A stretch of DNA of 64,000 nt, from positions 1 through 64,000 of the forward strand of contig NZ_QPIW01000035.1 in NCBI RefSeq assembly GCF_003339505.1. Direction: 5' to 3'. The first letter of the stretch is position 1. Each line of letters begins with the position of its first letter. The DNA is from Runella aurantiaca (lineage in GTDB: Bacteria > Bacteroidota > Bacteroidia > Cytophagales > Spirosomataceae). The notes below the pieces were generated by a model. The model worked only from the letters and a program-made list of their open reading frames with translations, was not told the origin of the DNA and searched no databases. The position numbers and the translations under genes are program-made. Below, one piece after another: positions 9,483-18,606 of the stretch.

Positions 9483-9944
9483 TTACGCCAGTTCAAAAAT
9501 CACTTCTATTTCAATCGCCGCCATGCGTGGGAGAGAGCCCATTCCTACGGCGCTACGGGCGCCAACGCCTTTTTCAGGGCCCCAAATTTCGGCAAATAAT
9601 TCACTGCAACCGTTCATGACGAAAGCGTGCTGTTCAAATTCCGGAACGGCGTTAATCATGCCCAGAATTTTCACAACTTTATTGATTTTATCAAGGCTAC
9701 CGAAATAAGAACGAAGCGTAGCAAGCAACAAATAGCCCGTTTTGCGGGAGGCTTCTTTTGCCTCTTCGGCGGTGAGGTCTCGGCCTACTTTGCCCGCAAT
9801 CAGGCTGCCGTCGAGGTCTAAAGAGATGTGTCCAGAAATGTAGGCCAAATTGCCCGTTACAACGACGGGGGTATAAACGCCTCCTTTGGCGGGAGGTGAT
9901 GGAAGCGTAATGCCCAGATTGGCAAGGTTTTGTTCGGGAGTCAT
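9483..9944 (-). CDS. RidA/YjgF family protein
   Basis: A 153-residue member of the RidA/YjgF/UK114 superfamily. It resembles the longer subfamily with an N-terminal TPEQNLANLGITLPSPP and a central YISGHISLD rather than canonical 125-residue RidA. Family members hydrolyse reactive enamine/imine intermediates from PLP enzymes; the conserved Arg that binds the carboxylate in true RidA is not obvious in the usual position (GARSAVGMGSLPRMAAIEIEVI), so the deaminase activity is uncertain. The gene follows argB on the same strand with a 46-bp gap and is probably co-transcribed with it. The family call is firm; the substrate is unknown. Confidence 0.88.
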   Translation of the reverse strand: MTPEQNLANLGITLPSPPAKGGVYTPVVVTGNLAYISGHISLDLDGSLIAGKVGRDLTAEEAKEASRKTGYLLLATLRSYFGSLDKINKVVKILGMINAVPEFEQHAFVMNGCSELFAEIWGPEKGVGARSAVGMGSLPRMAAIEIEVIFELA

Positions 9945-9990
9945 GAATTATAGGATGATGAAAAAATGAAAAAAATGGCGATAGATTGAA

Positions 9991-10800
9991 TTAGCCAAGC
10001 GTAAGTTTTGTGCCAGCTGTTTTTTTGGTTAATGCCAGACCGAGTTGGTCGGCGTGGCAAATAGTCACTTCCGCAACGCCGTTTCGCAGGGCCGCAAAGG
10101 CGTTGTCCAGTTTTGGAATCATGCCTTTATAAATAGCTCCTGCGGTTTTGCACGTGGCGTAGAGTTCGGGGGTCAGTACTGGAATGACGGTGTCGTCGTT
10201 GTCGGCATCGAGCAACACGCCGTTTTTTTCAAAACAATAAACCAGATTTACGTCATAAAATTCTGATAATCCAACGGCTACGGCCGAGGCCATGGTGTCG
10301 GCATTGGTGTTGAGCATCACGCCCAAGGCGGGGTCAAACGTTAAAGGTGCGATGATGGGCAGGAGCTTATTTTTCAGGAAGGCGGTCAATTGTTTGCCGT
10401 TGACCGCGTCAATATCCCCCACAAAACCGTAGTCAATCACGGGGTCTACGTTGTCGTTGATGGGGCGTTTGTGCGCTCGAATCAGACCCGCATCGGCGCC
10501 CGTAAGCCCGATGGCGTTGCTATTTAATGATTGGAGGGTAGCCACAATGTTTTTGTTAACCAATCCTCCGTAGACCATTGTCACCACATCAAGCATGGCG
10601 TGGTCGGTGATACGGCGACCTTCCACCATTTCGGTGGGGATTCCCAATTTTTCGGCCACTTGGGTGGCGATTTTACCTCCTCCGTGGAGCAAAATCTTAT
10701 TGCCTTTCAACGCCGCAAAAGAGGTCAGAAAAGAACGTAGCGCCTCGGAATTGTCGATTATATTTCCGCCAATCTTGACAACGTATAGCTTTGGTTTCAT
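9991..10800 (-). CDS. argB: Acetylglutamate kinase family (arginine biosynthesis)
   Basis: A 269-residue amino-acid kinase that phosphorylates N-acetylglutamate, the second step of arginine synthesis. Some Bacteroidota use the succinylated substrate instead, which cannot be decided here. It has the KIGGNIID opening, the Gly-rich LLHGGGK phosphate-binding loop, the MVEGRRITD segment and the NINADT-like LNTNADTMASAVA near the end. The frame is open 47 codons further upstream, but the family start MKPKLYVVKIGG at 10800 is clear, and the upstream extension would run across a -7 element and into the divergent recO gene. It heads a probable argB-ridA-like operon. Other arg genes are not in the window. 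Confidence 0.93.
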   Translation of the reverse strand: MKPKLYVVKIGGNIIDNSEALRSFLTSFAALKGNKILLHGGGKIATQVAEKLGIPTEMVEGRRITDHAMLDVVTMVYGGLVNKNIVATLQSLNSNAIGLTGADAGLIRAHKRPINDNVDPVIDYGFVGDIDAVNGKQLTAFLKNKLLPIIAPLTFDPALGVMLNTNADTMASAVAVGLSEFYDVNLVYCFEKNGVLLDADNDDTVIPVLTPELYATCKTAGAIYKGMIPKLDNAFAALRNGVAEVTICHADQLGLALTKKTAGTKLTLG

Positions 10801-10832
10801 AAGAATCTGTACATTTTGTGTTATTTTCGCTT

Positions 10833-10840
10833 CAAAGTTA
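10833..10840 (-). promoter_or_regulatory. -7 element for argB
   Basis: On the minus strand this reads TAACTTTG, an exact TAnnTTTG match, 33 nt upstream of the chosen argB ATG. The plus strand of the same 45-bp gap carries a near match, TACATTTT at 10810-10817, 28 nt before recO, so the two divergent genes may have overlapping promoters. Confidence 0.55.
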
Positions 10841-10845
10841 CACTC

Positions 10846-11541
10846 ATGCTCCACAAAACACGCGGTATTGTTCTCAATTATATTCGCTACCGTGAAACTT
10901 CCATTATCGTTAAGATTTACACCGAAGATTTTGGTATCCAAAGTTACATTGTCAATGGCGTACGCAGTGCCAAATCCAAAACCAATCGCATCGCTCTTTT
11001 TCAGCCGCTTACTTTACTAGATTTGGTCGTTTATCACAAAAACAAAGAGCAAACCATTCATCGGCTCTCGGAAGTGAAGTGCAGTTTGCCTTTTCGAAGT
11101 TTGCCGTTTGATTTTATCAAATCCAGCATTGCGTTGTTTGTGACGGAAATGTTGGTCAAAACCCTGCGCGAAGAAGAGGCCAATCATCCGCTTTTTCATT
11201 TTTTGATGGAAGGGATTATTTACCTTGAAGAAGCCGACCAACATTTTGAGAATTTTCACTTGCAGTTTCTGGCTAAATACGCCTTTTATCTGGGGTTTGG
11301 GGCCGAAACAGTCTATGAAATGGAACAGCAGCTCAAAGAAAATCTGTATCCTTACGCACTAGATGCTCCCACCCGCGAAGTCACGCAGAACTTCATTCTG
11401 ATGCCGTTTGATTACCCTGCGTCATTGGACCGACAGCGCAGGGGGCAGTTATTGGATACCCTTATTTTTTACTTCAAAATCCATTTAGAAGGTTTGGGCG
11501 AAATCAAATCGTTGGATGTATTGCGGGAGTTGATGAAGTAA
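10846..11541 (+). CDS. recO: DNA repair protein RecO
   Basis: A 231-residue RecO, which works with RecF/RecR to load RecA on SSB-coated single-stranded DNA. The N-terminal OB-fold start is MLHKTRGIVLNYIRYRETSIIVKIYTEDFG, highly characteristic of Bacteroidota RecO. It is followed by an alpha-helical C-terminal domain of the RecO_C type without the zinc-binding Cys set seen in some phyla. The open frame begins 10 codons earlier; the ATG at 10846 fits the family start. It is divergent from argB across 45 bp and convergent with the phosphatase gene. Confidence 0.92.
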   Translation: MLHKTRGIVLNYIRYRETSIIVKIYTEDFGIQSYIVNGVRSAKSKTNRIALFQPLTLLDLVVYHKNKEQTIHRLSEVKCSLPFRSLPFDFIKSSIALFVTEMLVKTLREEEANHPLFHFLMEGIIYLEEADQHFENFHLQFLAKYAFYLGFGAETVYEMEQQLKENLYPYALDAPTREVTQNFILMPFDYPASLDRQRRGQLLDTLIFYFKIHLEGLGEIKSLDVLRELMK

Positions 11542-11568
11542 GTGTCTTATTATGAATTTATTGTATTC

Positions 11569-12300
11569 TTAATTATTTCGCCCTTTTTCGTTGGGGTATA
11601 AACTTTGCACTACGTCGCTTTGCCAAAACTCCTTGGTGTCAATGTCCATGATACTGAGTCTGCCGTGAAAAGCGGCCCCCGTGTCGATGTTCCAAACCGT
11701 GGCAGCGTGCATCGGGACCTCTATGTTATAATTGAGCGTTGGCGTGTGGCCGATGAATATTTCTTTGAAGAGTTTGAGGCGTTTGGGAATCATGGTTTCG
11801 TCCTTTTGGTTCCGGCGTTCTATCGTCAGCGCGGTTTCCCAGAGGGTTCGATCCCACAAAAAATTGTTGTCATCGTGCTCATCTTCGGGGCCGTGAATGG
11901 AAGCAAAACCCGCGTGTACAAACAGACGGTTTTGGGAGTCGATGTGATAACTTTTCAATTGGTTGAAAAATGATAAATGGATTTGGCGAGTTTGAAAATC
12001 CATGTAGCGGTAGCTCTCTGCAGTGCTGCTTCCGCCGTGCATGAGCCATACGTGGGGCGCTAGGCCGCTGTCGAGCCAGTTTTCGCACCACATATCATGG
12101 TTTCCTTTCATAAAAAGGCAGGTTTGCTTAGTAGCAAGTTCCATGAGAAAGGCAATGACTTGGGCGGATTCACTCCAACCATCTACGTAGTCGCCCAAGA
12201 AGATAAGGGTATCGCTGGGTTGAATCTCCGCGCGTCCTAGTACCTGCAACAAAGCCTTCAGTCCACCGTGTATATCACCAATTACTAACGTTCTCTTCAT
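11569..12300 (-). CDS. PPP-family metallophosphatase (serine/threonine phosphatase-like)
   Basis: A 243-residue calcineurin-like phosphoesterase with the full PPP motif set in order: GDIHGG (residues 8-13), GDYVDG, GNHD, a further HGG, HAGF and GHTP. These residues build the dinuclear metal centre that hydrolyses phosphomonoesters. The length and spacing resemble bacterial PrpA/PrpB-type phosphatases and ApaH-related enzymes; protein phosphatase or diadenosine tetraphosphatase activity cannot be told apart by eye. The start at 12300 (MKRTLVIGDIHGG) is preferred over 12327 because a -7 motif occupies 12325-12332. It is probably monocistronic and convergent with recO. Confidence 0.88.
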   Translation of the reverse strand: MKRTLVIGDIHGGLKALLQVLGRAEIQPSDTLIFLGDYVDGWSESAQVIAFLMELATKQTCLFMKGNHDMWCENWLDSGLAPHVWLMHGGSSTAESYRYMDFQTRQIHLSFFNQLKSYHIDSQNRLFVHAGFASIHGPEDEHDDNNFLWDRTLWETALTIERRNQKDETMIPKRLKLFKEIFIGHTPTLNYNIEVPMHAATVWNIDTGAAFHGRLSIMDIDTKEFWQSDVVQSLYPNEKGRNN

Positions 12301-12324
12301 CGTTTTGGGTAGCCGCCGCTTTTT

Positions 12325-12332
12325 CAAAACTA
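12325..12332 (-). promoter_or_regulatory. -7 element for the PPP phosphatase
   Basis: TAGTTTTG on the minus strand, an exact TAnnTTTG match, 24 nt upstream of the ATG at 12300. It decides the start codon, because an ATG at 12327 would lie inside the promoter. Confidence 0.55.
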
Positions 12333-12402
12333 AGGTGTTGACGGATACAAATGTTGGCTAAATGATTAGCAAATGCAACCTATTCTTCATTTTTCATCAT
12401 GA

Positions 12403-12455
12403 AAATGGGGGATAAGTTTAACGTTTATAGCTAAACTCATCCCCCATTTTTTTGC
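12403..12455 (-). terminator. Terminator downstream of the 2TM gene
   Basis: Long inverted repeat with arms at about 12403-12420 and 12432-12449 (core TGGGGGAT..AGTTTA, one mismatch) and an 11-nt loop. T-runs flank both sides (ATTTTC on the minus strand, A followed by seven T on the plus strand), so it may work in both directions. It sits between the 2TM gene and the phosphatase promoter. Confidence 0.7.
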
Positions 12456-12494
12456 AACTCTACCCTGAGATTGGCTAATAATGGTGAGCAGTTT

Positions 12495-12779
12495 TTAGTT
12501 CTCTCTTTCCTGACGGACCAATTTTCGGTATTCTTCTTCCGTGGCTTTTTGTTCGTCCAGTAGCAGGCCGTAAGCTCCGATGCCGTGAAACCCTAAGCCA
12601 ATACCCCACGCCCACCACAAATCAATGGGAACTTTGCCGCCTGAGACCAGACAGAGCAACGAAATAACAGAACAAACGATTAAATAAACGATGGCATGTT
12701 TTTGAAATTTCACCCGACGGCGGGCAATTTTCATTAAATACGCATTGTGTTCAGAGGCGGAAGAGAAAGTTGAGTTCAT
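12495..12779 (-). CDS. 2TM domain protein
   Basis: A 94-residue protein of the 2TM type (PF13239-like), common in Bacteroidota either alone or fused to LytS-type kinases. A basic amphipathic N-terminal segment (KIARRRVKFQKHA) is followed by two membrane helices (about residues 29-47 and 54-73), the second including the typical WWAWGIGLGFHGIGAYG. A short charged tail (KATEEEYRKLVRQEREN) follows. No catalytic residues are seen. A matching -7 element lies 68 nt upstream and a terminator downstream, so it looks like a single-gene unit. A LytS/LytTR pair lies 4 kb away, but no direct link is shown. Confidence 0.82.
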   Translation of the reverse strand: MNSTFSSASEHNAYLMKIARRRVKFQKHAIVYLIVCSVISLLCLVSGGKVPIDLWWAWGIGLGFHGIGAYGLLLDEQKATEEEYRKLVRQEREN

Positions 12780-12846
12780 GGTTGTAAAGGTTTTATGTTT
12801 CGGATAAATTTTGTTTGAATTAGGTGCTTTTGGCTGTTTGTTGAAT

Positions 12847-12854
12847 CAAAAGTA
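12847..12854 (-). promoter_or_regulatory. -7 element for the 2TM gene
   Basis: TACTTTTG on the minus strand, an exact TAnnTTTG match, 67 nt before the ATG at 12779. Confidence 0.5.
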
Positions 12855-13222
12855 GCAGGTGTGGAGGCGATTCGATAGTAGATTCCGACGAAGCGTAGGG
12901 AAAGAAGTGTCAAATTTAAAACGGGTGGAGTGAAAAGGAGAGGCCTTGCCTTTCAAGTAATAGGGCTTGACAAAAAGTGTTCAATCGGGCGAACATCTTT
13001 TTCAACTACATCAGAGCATTTTCTGTATAATTGTGTCTTACGAAACGGGAGGACTTAATGTATTGAGTGTAGATTAATTATCTAAAATACAGATAGTTAA
13101 ATCAGAAAAAGCGGCTCGCCTACATACATTTAAATGGTTAGTGTAAAGTTATTTCAGTGAGATACAAGTAGTCTTATAATAGGATTTATGATAAGTAAGA
13201 ACCCATTGATGGAGGGCTTTTG

Positions 13223-13230
13223 TATATTTG
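13223..13230 (+). promoter_or_regulatory. -7 element directly in front of the gene at 13235
   Basis: TATATTTG, an exact TAnnTTTG match, ends only 4 nt before the ATG at 13235. If it is used, transcription would begin at or within a couple of bases of the start codon, giving a leaderless mRNA. Confidence 0.45.
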
Positions 13231-13234
13231 GTTT

Positions 13235-13651
13235 ATGAAAAGAATGTCTATCATAACTTTCGTTACATTAGTAGCCTTTGGTCTTGGTTATTTTCTCTTA
13301 AAACCGAATTACACTATTAGCTATTACAAATTTAAAAACTGCTCAAAGACAGTTTTAACAAAAATCGAATATAGCAGATTTGGAGAAAGAGGAGTAGTAT
13401 TCGCCTATGGGCACCTAAAAGAAAAATCATTACCTGAAAAAGAAAGCTTAGTAGGAGCTTTTTTAGGAGGATGGGATTCCAATTACGAAGTGGTTGCGAC
13501 TTGTAATGGTGAAAAAATAAGTATTAATTATATATCGGGATATTATACTGCAACCTTTCCTTCAACTAAAATTGCACCCAATAGGGTTAATACAGATACC
13601 TTTTTTAAACTTAAGGACACCCCCGGCAATATTTATATAGAGGGATATTAG
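13235..13651 (+). CDS. Unrecognised small secreted or membrane-anchored protein
   Basis: 138 residues that I do not recognise. The start MKRMSIITFVTLVAFGLGYFLLKPNY gives an N-terminal hydrophobic helix (residues 5-21) that may be an uncleaved anchor or signal peptide. The rest is a roughly 110-residue domain with beta-type composition, two Cys residues (one in KFKNCSKT, one in VVATCNGEKI) that could pair, and a Gly-Gly-Trp turn (FLGGWDSNYEVV). An open frame begins 5 codons earlier at TTG 13220, but that would overlap the -7 element. Codon use is AT-rich compared with neighbouring core genes. No partner gene suggests a function. Confidence 0.65.
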   Translation: MKRMSIITFVTLVAFGLGYFLLKPNYTISYYKFKNCSKTVLTKIEYSRFGERGVVFAYGHLKEKSLPEKESLVGAFLGGWDSNYEVVATCNGEKISINYISGYYTATFPSTKIAPNRVNTDTFFKLKDTPGNIYIEGY

Positions 13652-13711
13652 AAACTAATTCAACGGTAATTGAGAAAGTGATACTACAGTTTATATAAAA
13701 CGTATGCTTTA

Positions 13712-14191
13712 ATGGAATCCAGAATTGTCCATAGTTCTTTACTGTCAAATTTTTTAAATGTTGATTTCAGCACACGCCAGCTCAGTGCCCAATTCAAGAC
13801 GTTGGTTGACAGTATCTTGTTAAAGAATGGCTTATCTACTAAAAATGATTGGCTGATTGTATTCAGAGTTGTTTATAATAACGGTCGGCAGCTCCTGATA
13901 AGCAAGAATAGATTTGGCACCTTTTATAGTGATAGGATAAAGGAAATTCAGATTGTTATTCCTATACCTTCAATTCAAGGAGTACCTTGGGGGGTAAAGG
14001 ACAATCAGTACATATACGGCCCTGATCACTATCAAACGCTATTGAAAAACTTTTGGGTGGAAGAAGTTCATGTTCTTCAGTTTAATATCCGTGCTGACTA
14101 CATATATGATTGTTTGAGGCGAGCGATTGAGAGAGCATTTTTTGAAGGTTTTACCGTTGGAGGTGTTAAAATTGTAGCAAAATCAATATAA
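13712..14191 (+). CDS. Unrecognised soluble protein, possibly immunity-protein-like
   Basis: 159 residues with no signal peptide or membrane helix. The most distinctive part is residues 75-95, where KEIQIVIPIPSIQGVPWGV forms a hydrophobic strand followed by a Trp-Gly turn. A predicted helix near the C-terminus (YDCLRRAIERAFFEGF) follows. This pattern (IPIP..WGV) reminds me of immunity proteins of polymorphic toxin systems, but I cannot assign a family with confidence. It lies 60 bp after the previous small gene on the same strand and may share its transcript. It is AT-rich and has no identifiable toxin gene beside it. Confidence 0.6.
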   Translation: MESRIVHSSLLSNFLNVDFSTRQLSAQFKTLVDSILLKNGLSTKNDWLIVFRVVYNNGRQLLISKNRFGTFYSDRIKEIQIVIPIPSIQGVPWGVKDNQYIYGPDHYQTLLKNFWVEEVHVLQFNIRADYIYDCLRRAIERAFFEGFTVGGVKIVAKSI

Positions 14192-14204
14192 GTGTCCCTT
14201 CATC

Positions 14205-14316
14205 GTCTCACAAAACGGGCATTTTGTGAGACAAGAATCAATCCTGAAAACTCTTCCAAATAAACTCTCAAAATTGTCTCAACGAATCGTCTCATAAATC
14301 AATGTCTCAATGTCTC
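14205..14316. repeat. Cluster of GTCTC(A) motifs with one perfect hairpin
   Basis: GTCTCACAAAA (14205-14215) and TTTTGTGAGAC (14222-14232) form a perfect 11-bp hairpin around CGGGCA. Downstream, GTCTC recurs at 14276, 14289, 14304 and 14312, with a variant CTCTCA at 14265. Spacing is irregular (8-15 bp), so this is not a CRISPR array. It could be a multi-site protein-binding region, a terminator plus decayed repeats, or the remains of a mobile element end. Confidence 0.55.
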
Positions 14317-14508
14317 GTTTTGGCATGACATAGTGAGATATTTTTATTGTATCCAGATGTAAGCGTCAACCTACAAAAAAATCTGTAACAGTCGGGGCAT
14401 TTGTGATGAATCATAAATCATTTGCCAGTCACCAAAATGGGTTATCTCTTTCGCTGACCAATGGAGATGGCCAGAACACGCAAGGCCATTGAACTGGTAT
14501 ATTTATAA

Positions 14509-16197
<1,689 letters not shown>

Positions 16198-16224
16198 ATC
16201 ACGGAATTAACGTAATATGTACGA

Positions 16225-16261
16225 AGAGAGCCGCCCTTTTATTTGGCGGCTCTCTTTTTTT
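16225..16261 (+). terminator. Intrinsic terminator of the ABC-F gene
   Basis: A perfect 11-bp stem (AGAGAGCCGCC / GGCGGCTCTCT) with a 9-nt loop is followed by a T-run. The T-run overlaps the stop codon of the convergent response-regulator gene. Confidence 0.88.
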
Positions 16262-16940
16262 ATCGCAACAACAACCGCTCTAAGCCCTCGCGGTACAGTT
16301 CTCCAATCGGCACATTTCCTTTGGTCAAAGTGAGTTGATGGCGCTCTATTTTCTGAATGGACTCAATCGCGACAATGAACGATTTATGAACTCGGATGAA
16401 CCGCTCCGACGGCAATAAACTCAACATCTCGGTCATGGTCATACGTGTGATGACGCGGCGATTTTGCTCGTAAATAAACAGCAGATTCGTATCGGACTGA
16501 ATGTATTGGATTTCATTCAAAGACACCCGTACCCAATCGTAGCCTTCCTTGACAAAAATGGAGCTTTGGCCTTCCACGCGTTGGCTGAGGTGCGCATGAA
16601 CCCGATTGGCCGCCTGCAAAAATCGGTCAAATTCGATGGGCTTCAGCAGATAATCAAGGGCCTGTACTTCAAACCCCTGCACGGCATATTCCGAATAAGC
16701 GGTGATGAAAATAATCTGCGTTTGTCCGCGCAAAATACGCGCTAATTCAGTACCAGGCAGATCGGGCATTTTTACATCTAAAAAAACGCAATCTACCCGC
16801 TCGTTCTTTAGAAAAGCCAATGCCTCTTTGACGCTCACAAACGTCTGTTTCAACGCCAGAAACGGCACCCACTCAGCGTATTGCTCAATGACTGCCAAAG
16901 AGGCGGGTTCGTCGTCTATGGCGATGCAGGAGATTTTCAT
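16260..16940 (-). CDS. LytTR-family response regulator
   Basis: A 226-residue two-domain regulator. The receiver domain (1-120) has the acidic pocket DDEP (9-12), phospho-acceptor Asp55 in VFLDVKMPD, a Thr in FITAYSE and Lys100 in YLLKP. The C-terminal LytTR DNA-binding domain includes the strand-rich VSLNEIQYIQSDTN segment and ERFIRVHKSFIVAIESI. It is encoded 3 nt after the sensor kinase gene, so the two are co-translated and form a two-component pair. Target genes are unknown; LytTR regulators bind short direct repeats, none of which I could pick out here. Confidence 0.94.
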   Translation of the reverse strand: MKISCIAIDDEPASLAVIEQYAEWVPFLALKQTFVSVKEALAFLKNERVDCVFLDVKMPDLPGTELARILRGQTQIIFITAYSEYAVQGFEVQALDYLLKPIEFDRFLQAANRVHAHLSQRVEGQSSIFVKEGYDWVRVSLNEIQYIQSDTNLLFIYEQNRRVITRMTMTEMLSLLPSERFIRVHKSFIVAIESIQKIERHQLTLTKGNVPIGELYREGLERLLLR

Positions 16941-16943
16941 AGC

Positions 16944-18098
16944 TTACAGCTGAAGGGTCAAATCAATTTCAAAGGTATCTTTTTGTCGGTCACAATGTAA
17001 TGAATACCGGTCAGGATAAAGCAACGCCAAGCGTTTTTCGGTATTTTTCAGGCCCGTTCCTGCGCCTTTTTTTTCGGAGTGGTGTTGGGTAATGCTGTTT
17101 TCTACGGTGAGGTGCAGTTTTCGGTCTTCTACGCGCAAATCCACGCGCACAAAACTCGGCTCATCAATGCTGACGCCATACTGAAACGCATTTTCTATCA
17201 ACGGAATCAGCAGCAGTGGCGCAATGTCGGCCGGTTCTTGGTCCCAAAATAGCGTGGATTGAATGGATACATTGGGGTGCTCCGGCAAGCGGGCGCGTTG
17301 GAGGGCGATGTATTTTTCAATAAAAGTCAGTTCTTTTTGAATATCCGTTTTCTCCTGTTGCACTTCCTCGACACTGTGTCGCAAAATCCCCGAAAGTTGT
17401 TGGACCAACTGCGCCGTTGAAGTGTCTTTTTCGGTCAGTGCCGAACTGTAAATGGTATTGAGCGAATTGAACAAAAAGTGCGGGTTCAACTGCGCTTTCA
17501 GTGCTTGGATCTCCGTTTCGCGTTGCAGTTTTTCCAATTCTGCTTCCCGCTTGCGGCTTTGCCAAACGTACATGATGAGGGTAAAGAAGGCAGTGTAGAG
17601 GAGGTGGATAATCGTAAAGTCTATTGTGGAGAAGTACTCTAAATTATTAAAATAGACTAAAAAGTTTTCCCTTAAAATAGGCCAAAAACCTCTAAACAGC
17701 ATTCCCTGTTTTTTATAATATTCAAGTGATTCAGGTGAAAAATAGACATAAGTATAATTACTTCTAAGCCATCCATTATAGCTATCCCATAAAATATGTC
17801 CGGCTATGACTAACCCCAAAAACAGAAATACCTTAATCCCAAAAAGTCGATATTTTTTTCGTAACCAATCTTGAAAAACAAACAAATAGAAAATAGTTCC
17901 AAAAAAAGCAGGCCAGAGTGCATTAGGAAAAGGGGAAATTGAAGACTGAAACAAATCCCATGTTATTGCATACCATGTAACCGGTTCACCATCTCGGATA
18001 AGTCCACGAGTATAGTAACTCATAAATCCCCAAAAGAACAGAACAGTAAAAACGCCCGCATAATGAAGCCAAAAAAGTCGCCATTTGTTGATTTGCAT
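16944..18098 (-). CDS. LytS-type sensor histidine kinase (His_kinase family)
   Basis: A 384-residue membrane sensor. The N-terminal half has several hydrophobic segments (FWLHYAGVFTVLFFWGFMSYY; a segment around VFLFLGLVIAGHILW; one around FTIIHLLYTAFFTLIMYVW), giving four or so membrane helices. A coiled linker (REAELEKLQRETEIQALKAQ) leads to the H-box LNPHFLFNSLNT, the N-box LLIPLIENAFQYG and a short G-box GAGTGLKNTEKRL. I chose ATG 18098 (MQINKWRLFWLHY), the usual start style for this family. The frame is open to a TTG at 18167 and would add another hydrophobic helix. It is upstream of and cotranscribed with the LytTR regulator. The signal sensed is unknown. Confidence 0.9.
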   Translation of the reverse strand: MQINKWRLFWLHYAGVFTVLFFWGFMSYYTRGLIRDGEPVTWYAITWDLFQSSISPFPNALWPAFFGTIFYLFVFQDWLRKKYRLFGIKVFLFLGLVIAGHILWDSYNGWLRSNYTYVYFSPESLEYYKKQGMLFRGFWPILRENFLVYFNNLEYFSTIDFTIIHLLYTAFFTLIMYVWQSRKREAELEKLQRETEIQALKAQLNPHFLFNSLNTIYSSALTEKDTSTAQLVQQLSGILRHSVEEVQQEKTDIQKELTFIEKYIALQRARLPEHPNVSIQSTLFWDQEPADIAPLLLIPLIENAFQYGVSIDEPSFVRVDLRVEDRKLHLTVENSITQHHSEKKGAGTGLKNTEKRLALLYPDRYSLHCDRQKDTFEIDLTLQL

Positions 18099-18219
18099 AG
18101 TGGTAAAGATAAGGATGATGACGCAAATCAAAAACAACCCAATGAAGCCTGAAAATAAAGGTGGCAAACACCCTGAATGACGTGGCGTAAAGGTACAGAC
18201 GGCAGGATGAATGGGAACA

Positions 18220-18594
18220 CTACCAAATCCTTTGAACAGGATAAGGGTCTATTTGAGTATCAATACTCAGCAGAATATAGTTTTGAGTGATGGCCTCCGC
18301 AATCAACAGCCTATCGAATGGGTCACGATGATGGAGCGGCAGGGTTTTGATCTCTTCAATGGCTTTCTCGGAAATTGGCAAAATCGTAATGGCTTCTTTT
18401 CGTAACTGAGCTATCATTTGGTCAATCGTATACGTTAGAGAAAGCTTGCCAATAGAAACCTTTATAGCTATTTCCCAAAAAGAAGCGATGTGAACGAAGC
18501 AAATTTGGTGCTCTATTAACTTCTTGACTTTGGGGGATAACTGAGCGTTTTCTTCCAAATACTACAACAAAGTGTGCGTGTCCAATAAATACAT
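18220..18594 (-). pseudogene. VapC-like PIN toxin interrupted by an in-frame stop
   Basis: From ATG 18594 the frame reads MYLLDTHTLL, then TAG (18562-18564), then YLEENAQLSP and a full PIN domain to the stop at 18220. The N-terminal LLDTH carries the first catalytic Asp (residue 5). The rest has FWEIAIKVSIGKL, RDPFDRLLIAEA and ILLSIDTQIDPYPV, the typical VapC second half with its acidic residues. Homologues usually have Trp (TGG) at codon 11 (LLW..L), so a single G-to-A change explains the stop. The longest uninterrupted frame starts at a TTG after the stop and lacks the first catalytic Asp, so it should be inactive. It lies 12 nt downstream of the antitoxin gene. A sequencing error is the main alternative. 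Confidence 0.82.
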
Positions 18595-18606
18595 TATGAA
18601 TGATTT

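Larger units (their letters stand above)
12780..13234. other. 455-bp gene-less stretch, AT-rich
   Basis: Apart from the 2TM promoter at its left end and the -7 motif at 13223-13230, I see no open frame of note, no tRNA-like arms and no strong hairpin. Its base composition is more AT-rich than the flanking housekeeping genes, which fits an accessory patch that continues through 14.5 kb. Confidence 0.5.

Noticed and set aside
14205-14316. CRISPR array
   Set aside because: The GTCTC units are only 5-6 bp, irregularly spaced by 8-15 bp (one gap larger), with no conserved long repeat, spacers or cas genes.
18099-18167. N-terminal extension of the histidine kinase from TTG 18167
   Set aside because: It would need a rare TTG start and adds an extra helix not needed by the family; the ATG at 18098 gives a typical start. 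It cannot be excluded entirely.
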